9,380 bases of DNA from contig JAPUGN010000196.1 of assembly GCA_027298165.1 (NCBI GenBank), positions 1 through 9,380 on the forward strand. Direction: 5' to 3'. This document shows positions 5,762 to 9,380 of the stretch, piece after piece. The notes below the pieces were generated by a model, which saw only the letters and a list, made by a program, of their open reading frames with translations, searched no databases and was not told where the DNA came from. The position numbers and the translations under genes are program-made. Origin of the DNA: Nitrospinota bacterium (lineage in GTDB: Bacteria > Nitrospinota > Nitrospinia > Nitrospinales > Nitrospinaceae). How positions within the stretch are numbered: the stretch's first letter is position 1; each line of letters opens with the position of its first letter.

Positions 5762-6349
5762 ATGCAATTTCTTCGAAAAACCTATGACTGGGTTCTGCAC
5801 TGGTCGACCACCAAACATGCACTTCCTGCACTGGCAATTCTGGCGTTCGCCGAATCTTCTTTCTTTCCGATCCCGCCCGACGTGCTGTTGATCGCCATGG
5901 CGGTAGCGGTTCCGTTGAAAGCGTTCCGGTTCGCCGCGGTGTGTTCGGTGGCCTCGGTGCTGGGCGGTATGTTCGGCTATCTCATTGGATGGCAGTTTAT
6001 GGACTTGTTCGGCACCCGCATCGTCGAGTTCTACCATTTTCAGGAACAATTCGATAAAATAGGGAGTTGGTACGAAAAATACAATGCTTGGGCGGTGGGC
6101 GCGGCTGGGTTCACGCCGCTTCCTTACAAGGTGTTCACGATTGCCGCGGGAGCGTTTAAGATCAATTTCCCCATTTTCGTGCTGGCGTCTTTGGTCAGCC
6201 GGGCGGCGCGGTTTTTTATTGTCGCGGCCTTGATCTACAAATTTGGCGCGCCGATCAAGTTGTTCATCGAAAAATATTTCAATCTGCTCAGTATCGTTTT
6301 CATCGTGCTGTTGTTTGCAGGGTTTGTTTTGGTGAAATACATTTTTTGA
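5762..6349 (+). CDS. DedA/YqaA-family (VTT/SNARE-associated) inner-membrane protein
   Basis: The product of about 195 residues has several hydrophobic segments and DedA/YqaA features: an early AESSFFPIPPDVLLIAMAVA motif (E and P residues in the re-entrant loop), a central GGMFGYLIGW glycine-rich helix, then GAAGFTPLPYKVFTIAAGAF, the second conserved loop with Pro and Lys, followed by SRAARFFIVAALIYKFG. Family members sit in the inner membrane and are tied to membrane-potential homeostasis and lipid-carrier translocation; the exact substrate is not visible here. AAAGG (5752-5756) lies close before ATG 5762, which is preferred to a GTG at 5756 that overlaps the SD. Only 12 bases separate it from cutA, so the two are likely cotranscribed. 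No promoter is obvious in the 54-base gap after priA, so read-through from priA is possible. Confidence 0.88.
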   Translation: MQFLRKTYDWVLHWSTTKHALPALAILAFAESSFFPIPPDVLLIAMAVAVPLKAFRFAAVCSVASVLGGMFGYLIGWQFMDLFGTRIVEFYHFQEQFDKIGSWYEKYNAWAVGAAGFTPLPYKVFTIAAGAFKINFPIFVLASLVSRAARFFIVAALIYKFGAPIKLFIEKYFNLLSIVFIVLLFAGFVLVKYIF

Positions 6350-6361
6350 TCCCGGAGGTTC

Positions 6362-6685
6362 ATGGATTCGCATATCGTCGTATTGATCACCACCTCTTCG
6401 CAGGCGGAAGCCGACACTCTGAGCCGCGGACTGGTCGAGGCCAAGCTGGCGTTCTGCGTCAATAGCATGCCGGGGGTAAAGTCGACCTACTACTGGGAAA
6501 ACAAACTGTGCGTTGATGACGAATTTCTGTTGATCGTAAAGACCCGCGCCGACCGGTTCGAGGAACTGGAGCAGTGGGTGTTGGAGCACCACAGTTACGA
6601 CGTCCCGGAAGTGATCGCCCTGCCCATCGTGAAAGGTTCCAAACCGTATCTGAAGGGCATCGACGACTGGGTCCCGGAGAAATAA
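6362..6685 (+). CDS. cutA: CutA1 divalent-cation tolerance protein
   Basis: The 107-residue product matches CutA1 in length and motifs: an initial VVLITTSSQAEADTLSRGLVE strand-helix, the LAFCVNSMPGVKSTYYWENKL segment (the family signature with C, PG and YYWE), FLLIVKTRADRFEEL, HHSYDVPEVIALPI and a terminal YLKGIDDWV. CutA1 forms a compact trimer of ferredoxin-like folds related to PII proteins. It is linked to copper tolerance in E. coli, although its direct molecular role is unsettled. GGAGG (6354-6358) just before ATG 6362 is an excellent ribosome site. It follows the DedA/YqaA gene by 12 bases. Downstream, a gap of 97 bases made of repeat remnants separates it from msrP. Confidence 0.95.
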   Translation: MDSHIVVLITTSSQAEADTLSRGLVEAKLAFCVNSMPGVKSTYYWENKLCVDDEFLLIVKTRADRFEELEQWVLEHHSYDVPEVIALPIVKGSKPYLKGIDDWVPEK

Positions 6686-6740
6686 TTCACCACCGATAAA
6701 CACAGATAATAAATTGTAGGTGCCCATTTATGGGGCTTGG
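6686..6740. repeat. Two short dispersed-repeat remnants between cutA and msrP
   Basis: TTCACCACCGATAAACACAG (6686-6705) resembles the widespread CACCACAGAT-AACACAGAT intergenic repeat type and shares TTCACCAC with the minus-strand remnant at 1551-1579. Next to it, TTGTAGGTGCCCATTTATGG (6714-6733) with following GGC contains a GCCCA TTTA TGGGGC palindrome of another common intergenic type. Recognition is by eye and memory. In-frame starts for msrP inside this stretch (GTG 6720) are unlikely for that reason. Confidence 0.4.
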
Positions 6741-6747
6741 ATGAAAC

Positions 6748-6765
6748 TGCTCGATAAATCGAGCA
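6748..6765 (+). other. Perfect hairpin in the msrP leader
   Basis: TGCTCGA (6748-6754), loop TAAA and TCGAGCA (6759-6765) form a 7-base-pair perfect stem 17 bases before the chosen msrP start. No T run follows, so it is not a standard intrinsic terminator. It could end or stabilise the cutA transcript or affect msrP translation. Confidence 0.4.
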
Positions 6766-6782
6766 ACAACAAAAAGAGAAAA

Positions 6783-7760
6783 ATGACTCGCCAAATAAAA
6801 ATCCCCAAAGGCTGGGAGATGCCGGAAGAGGAACTCACGCCGGAGTCGATCTTCCTCAACCGGCGCGAGGCGCTGCAGGCGATGGGATGGGTCGGCGCGT
6901 TTTCCGCCGGCCTGCTGTCCGGGTGCGCGCCCGGTTCCAATGAAGCGGTCAACGCTCATCCGGAAACGAACCTCACCGCGCTCGAAAAAAATTTGTACCC
7001 CGCCGCGCGTAGTACCCGTTACAAGATGGACCGGCGGATCACAGACGAAGCGGTTGCCGCCAGTTACAATAATTATTACGAGTTCAGCGAAGTCAAGGAG
7101 GACGTCGACCATCATGCGCAGAAACTTATAACGCGGCCGTGGCAGGTGGAGGTCACGGGGCTGGTCGAGAAACCGAGAACCTACGACCTCGACGACTTTC
7201 TCAAAATGTTTCAACTGGAAGAACGGTTTTATCGTCTCCGGTGCGTGGAGGCGTGGGCGATGGCGGTACCGTGGACGGGGTTCCCATTGAAGGCGCTACT
7301 CGACCAGGTGCAGCCGCTGTCCAATGCGAAATACGTGCGCATGGTTTCCTTTCACGAGCCGTTCACCGCGCAGGGTCAGCTGGCGTTCTGGCAACCGTGG
7401 CCTTATGCCGAGGCGCTCACTGTGGAGGAGGCAATGAACGAGCTGACGATCCTGGCGACCGGCATTTACGGTCACCCCCTGCCAAAACAGCACGGCGCGC
7501 CGGTCAGGCTGGTGGTGCCGTGGAAATACGGTTTCAAAAGCATCAAGGCGATTCAGCGCATCGAGTTGATCGACTACAAACCGCAGACCTTCTGGAACAC
7601 GTTACAGCCGCACGAATACGGATTCACCGCCAACGTCGATCCCGGCGTGCCGCATCCCCGCTGGCCGCAGACCAAGGAGAAGATGATCGGCACCGGCGAA
7701 ATCCGCCTCACCCAGCTCTACAACGGCTATAGCAACTTCGTCGCCGACCTGTACGCCTGA
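6783..7760 (+). CDS. msrP: MsrP/YedY-type molybdopterin-dependent methionine-sulfoxide reductase catalytic subunit
   Basis: The 325-residue product matches MsrP (YedY) along its length: LTPESIFLNRREALQAMGW at the N-terminus, RLRCVEAWAMAVPWTGFPLK with the molybdenum-ligating Cys (Cys154), HGAPVRLVVPWKYGFKSIKAI, EYGFTANVDPGVPHPRW and a terminal LYNGY. MsrP repairs oxidised methionines in periplasmic proteins and receives electrons from the haem membrane protein MsrQ. ArgArg at 27-28 is the twin-arginine motif, although the context NRREAL is degenerate. It is followed by LLSGC (Cys48), a lipobox, so it may be a Tat-exported lipoprotein. I chose ATG 6783 because the N-terminus then resembles the family and the earlier starts (GTG 6720, ATG 6741) lie in or next to repeat remnants; the SD (AAAGAG) is weak. 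No msrQ lies beside it. It converges on the next gene with 4 bases between stops. Confidence 0.93.
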   Translation: MTRQIKIPKGWEMPEEELTPESIFLNRREALQAMGWVGAFSAGLLSGCAPGSNEAVNAHPETNLTALEKNLYPAARSTRYKMDRRITDEAVAASYNNYYEFSEVKEDVDHHAQKLITRPWQVEVTGLVEKPRTYDLDDFLKMFQLEERFYRLRCVEAWAMAVPWTGFPLKALLDQVQPLSNAKYVRMVSFHEPFTAQGQLAFWQPWPYAEALTVEEAMNELTILATGIYGHPLPKQHGAPVRLVVPWKYGFKSIKAIQRIELIDYKPQTFWNTLQPHEYGFTANVDPGVPHPRWPQTKEKMIGTGEIRLTQLYNGYSNFVADLYA

Positions 7761-7764
7761 AAAT

Positions 7765-8484
7765 TTAATCCAAAGATTTAGCGCACCGGAAGCCGATGTG
7801 GTTGAAGCGGCCGGCGGGTAAGTCGTAGTTTCTGCGTGTGGTACGCAGAAAATCCGGGAGGTCGCGCCACGAGCCGCCGCGGATGCTACGGTACTTGCTG
7901 GTGAAGGGTCCGGCAGGATTCTCCCTGGGGCTGGCGGGGTAATAGTCGTCCCTGTAATAATCGGCCACCCATTCCCAGACGTTACCCAGCATGTCGTGCA
8001 GGCCAACTGTGTTGGGCTTTTTGGAGCCGACAGCATGACTCGTGCGCTTCGAGTTGTCCCAATACCAGGCGTAGGCGCCGTCGATCGCATCTCCCCAGTA
8101 ATAACGCGTGCCAGTTCCCCCGCGCGCGGCTTTTTCCCATTCCGCTTCGGTGGGCAATCGTTTGCCGACGGCCTTGCAGTAATCCCGCGCCTCGTACCAG
8201 GTCACCTGCTCCACCGGCAGGTTTTTTCCGTGGAAGTCTGATGGATTTTTTCCCACGATTTTTTCAAACTGCTCTTGGGTGACTTCGAATTTGTCGATGG
8301 AGTAGGCGGACAGGCGGACGGTGTGCGGGGTTTCGTCTTCCGAGGCGCTGGACCCCATTTGGAATTCGCCGGCGGGGATCAAAACCATAGTTTCATTTTG
8401 AGAGAACGCCGGGGGAGCCGTGATAAAAATTAACACGAGGATTATCACTGGGAAAAACCAAATAATGCGAAGATAACGATTCAA
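7765..8484 (-). CDS. Exported formylglycine-generating-enzyme-fold protein, probably non-catalytic (paralogue of 653-1459)
   Basis: The 239-residue product has a signal peptide (NRYLRIIWFFPVIILVLIF, cleavage near PPAFS at 28) and one FGE-sulfatase domain: MVLIPAGEFQMGS (33-45), LPVEQVTWYEARDYCKAVG (89-107), RLPTEAEWEKAARGG (109-123), DMLGNVWEWVADYY (164-177), RSIRGGSW (199-206) and GFRCA (231-235). Between the GGSW and GFR motifs, where true FGE has its two catalytic cysteines, there is none; Cys103 and Cys234 are elsewhere. A non-catalytic role is inferred. Start choice: GGAGGGG (8496-8490) lies 5 bases before TTG 8484, a better fit than the in-frame TTG at 8505. It follows the small membrane protein by 43 bases on the same strand, and the pair may be an operon downstream of pntB. 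Confidence 0.87.
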   Translation of the reverse strand: MNRYLRIIWFFPVIILVLIFITAPPAFSQNETMVLIPAGEFQMGSSASEDETPHTVRLSAYSIDKFEVTQEQFEKIVGKNPSDFHGKNLPVEQVTWYEARDYCKAVGKRLPTEAEWEKAARGGTGTRYYWGDAIDGAYAWYWDNSKRTSHAVGSKKPNTVGLHDMLGNVWEWVADYYRDDYYPASPRENPAGPFTSKYRSIRGGSWRDLPDFLRTTRRNYDLPAGRFNHIGFRCAKSLD

Positions 8485-8527
8485 TTGGACCCCTCCGCTT
8501 TGCAAAGTAAGCCCCGGCGCCAGCCGG

Positions 8528-8836
8528 TCATTTTTTTCTGCGGAACATCTCCATGAAGTTGGCGATGAATCCGGAGATGGCGGCGCCGGACCCTGCGGCC
8601 ATGATGAGGATGTCCTTGTCGCCGGTCCGGTATCCCAGAGCGGCGCCGATCGACGCGCCCAGGCAGATGATGATCAGGTAGCGCCGTCCGCCCAGCCAGC
8701 CGACAAAGCCGCCGATGAGGGTCCCCAACGCCCCGGCGACCCATGAAGCTATCGGACTTTCCAGGACGACACCGATCAGCACGCCCGTCATCCCCAGCAG
8801 GAACATCCCCAGATAAATGTTGTTTTTGTTTTTCAT
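8528..8836 (-). CDS. Small Gly-rich multi-pass membrane protein (102 aa)
   Basis: I do not recognise a named family. The product shows about four hydrophobic segments (roughly 7-25, 28-48, 52-68 and 74-93) rich in Gly, Ala and small residues with GxxxG-type spacing (GALGTLIGGFVGWLGG, GASIGAALG, GSGAAISG), suggesting close helix packing in the inner membrane. The short loops carry ESP, GGRR and RTGDKD, and the C-terminus is basic (RRKK), probably cytosolic. ATG 8836 is preceded by AGGAG (8847-8843) at 6 bases, which excludes an upstream extension into the repeat. It lies between pntB and the second FGE-fold gene on the same strand. An accessory role to either is possible but not shown. Confidence 0.78.
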   Translation of the reverse strand: MKNKNNIYLGMFLLGMTGVLIGVVLESPIASWVAGALGTLIGGFVGWLGGRRYLIIICLGASIGAALGYRTGDKDILIMAAGSGAAISGFIANFMEMFRRKK

Positions 8837-8846
8837 GCTCCGCTCC

Positions 8847-9022
8847 TGCCCGCCCCCTACCGGGGGAGGGAACTGGCTAACCGTTGCCCCCAAAAGAATG
8901 TCACTGAGCGCAATTTAGAAATTGGGTCCAGCGTCACGCTGGCTGGGCAGGAGGCGGCTGGCGAAGGTAAAGCATCGGCGGTTAAATTGGGTTCAGCGAA
9001 ATTATCACCGGCGATTCGCCGG
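8847..9022. repeat. Dispersed intergenic repeat, copy 2, with an internal 65-base duplication or insertion
   Basis: The same ordered blocks as at 3038-3150 appear here: TGCCCG, the 27-base identical block (8853-8879) with hairpin CCCCC TACC GGGGG, GCGCAATTTAG (about 8908-8918), AAATTATC and the terminal hairpin CCGGCG ATT CGCCGG (8008 offset aside, at 9008-9022). Between them AAATTGGGTCCAGCG (8919-8933) recurs as AAATTGGGTTCAGCG (8984-8998), 65 bases apart. Removing one unit gives about 105 bases from the 27-base block to the end, close to the 97 bases of copy 1. The extra unit carries its own hairpin, CCAGCG TCA CGCTGG (8928-8942). Confidence 0.7.
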
Positions 9023-9037
9023 CCAGCATCATGCTGG
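9008..9037 (-). terminator. Tandem hairpins directly after pntB
   Basis: On the minus strand, beginning 1 base after the pntB stop, CCAGCA TGA TGCTGG (9037-9023) is followed at once by CCGGCG AAT CGCCGG (9022-9008), each a 6-base-pair perfect stem with a 3-base loop. The sequence after them is only mildly T-rich (TGATAATTT). They may protect the 3' end or slow polymerase instead of forming a strict intrinsic terminator. The second hairpin is also the end of the dispersed repeat. Confidence 0.4.
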
Positions 9038-9038
9038 T

Positions 9039-9380
9039 TTAAAGCGATTTGAAGACCTCGTCCAGAGTGGTTCCGGCGTCGCCGAACAGCATGCGGGTAT
9101 TCTCTTTGAAGAATAGCGGATTCTGCACGCCGGCATAGCCGGTCGCCATACTGCGTTTCAGCACGATGGTGGTTTTGGCTTTCCAGCACTCGAGGACCGG
9201 CATACCGGCGATCGGGCTGTTCGGATCGGTCTGGGCGGAAGGATTGACGATGTCGTTGGCGCCGATGACCACCGCAACATCGACATTGGGAAAGTCGTCG
9301 TTGACCTCATCCATTTCGAAAACTTTGTAGTAGGGCACCCTGGCTTCCGCCAGCTGGACATTCATATGCCCCGGCATGCG
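9039..9380 (-). CDS. pntB: NAD(P) transhydrogenase subunit beta, C-terminal part (runs off the window)
   Basis: The visible 113 residues are domain III, the NADP(H)-binding domain of PntB: RMPGHMNVQLAEARVPY, FEMDEVNDDFPNVDVAVVIGAND with IVNPSAQ, SPIAGMPVLECWKAKTTIV, KRSMATGYAGVQNPLFF and KENTRMLFGDA with the short final helix. Proton-translocating transhydrogenase uses the proton gradient to pass hydride from NADH to NADP+, so it supplies NADPH. The gene is open at its 5' side, which lies beyond the right edge. The stop is TAA at 9041-9039. The alpha subunit genes, usually next to it, would lie outside the window. Two hairpins follow the stop, then about 200 bases of repeat before the next minus-strand gene. 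Confidence 0.97.
   Translation of the reverse strand, partial: RMPGHMNVQLAEARVPYYKVFEMDEVNDDFPNVDVAVVIGANDIVNPSAQTDPNSPIAGMPVLECWKAKTTIVLKRSMATGYAGVQNPLFFKENTRMLFGDAGTTLDEVFKSL

Noticed and set aside
5714..6727. A 337-codon open frame on the minus strand spanning the DedA/YqaA and cutA genes.
   Set aside because: Both sense-strand genes are firmly identified with good ribosome sites; the antisense product is low-complexity and rich in Arg, His and Gln, typical of a shadow frame.
6720..6782. Upstream GTG 6720 or ATG 6741 as the msrP start.
   Set aside because: The extension is made of repeat remnants and a hairpin, and family members begin close to the LTPES segment as the 6783 start gives.
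3038..9022. Reading the repeated blocks as a CRISPR array or IS ends.
   Set aside because: Only two copies 6 kb apart, no spacers, no transposase frame and no target-site duplication visible between them.

Overview
This 9.4 kb window is a bacterial chromosome segment with housekeeping-type genes and no phage, plasmid, IS, CRISPR or RNA gene. Coding is dense and moderately GC-rich, with GTG and TTG starts beside ATG. The mix of a PriA with a long N-terminal region, PntB, a Maf pyrophosphatase, an MsrP-type molybdoenzyme, a parvulin-type periplasmic isomerase and two exported FGE-sulfatase-fold proteins fits a Gram-negative bacterium. My guess at lineage (Nitrospinota or a deltaproteobacteria-like group) is an inference from gene content only.

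Layout. Positions 1-192 hold the 3' end of a Maf nucleotide pyrophosphatase. After a 240-base AT-rich gap comes a two-gene unit (432-1459): a small Cys-rich protein whose stop overlaps the start of an exported SUMF1/FGE-like protein. A 273-base gap with a repeat remnant and a good promoter leads to a SurA/PpiC-like isomerase (1733-2734), which ends in an intrinsic terminator. A small Lys-rich protein lies on the minus strand (2765-2950). It is divergent from priA (3194-5707), and between them sits a structured repeat carrying both promoters. Downstream of priA on the plus strand are a DedA/YqaA-like membrane protein, cutA and msrP (5762-7760). Converging on msrP from the right is a minus-strand series: the 3' end of pntB (9380-9039), a small Gly-rich membrane protein (8836-8528) and a second FGE-fold exported protein (8484-7765).

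No single obvious new system appears. The best signals are non-coding. A dispersed intergenic repeat is present in two copies (3038-3150 and 8847-9022), sharing a 27-base identical block and a terminal hairpin; one copy carries a 65-base internal duplication or insertion flanked by 15-base repeats. The other copy differs by about 10 bases that create a perfect TTGACA box for the small minus-strand gene. That gene's predicted leader holds a terminator-like hairpin just before the Shine-Dalgarno sequence. On the protein side, both FGE-fold proteins lack the catalytic cysteine pair, and msrP has no msrQ beside it and combines a twin-arginine motif with a lipobox.

Functionally the window touches envelope quality control (the isomerase, MsrP, the FGE-fold proteins), metal handling (CutA), replication restart (PriA), nucleotide-pool sanitation (Maf) and NADPH supply (PntB). 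These look like neighbouring small units, not one pathway.
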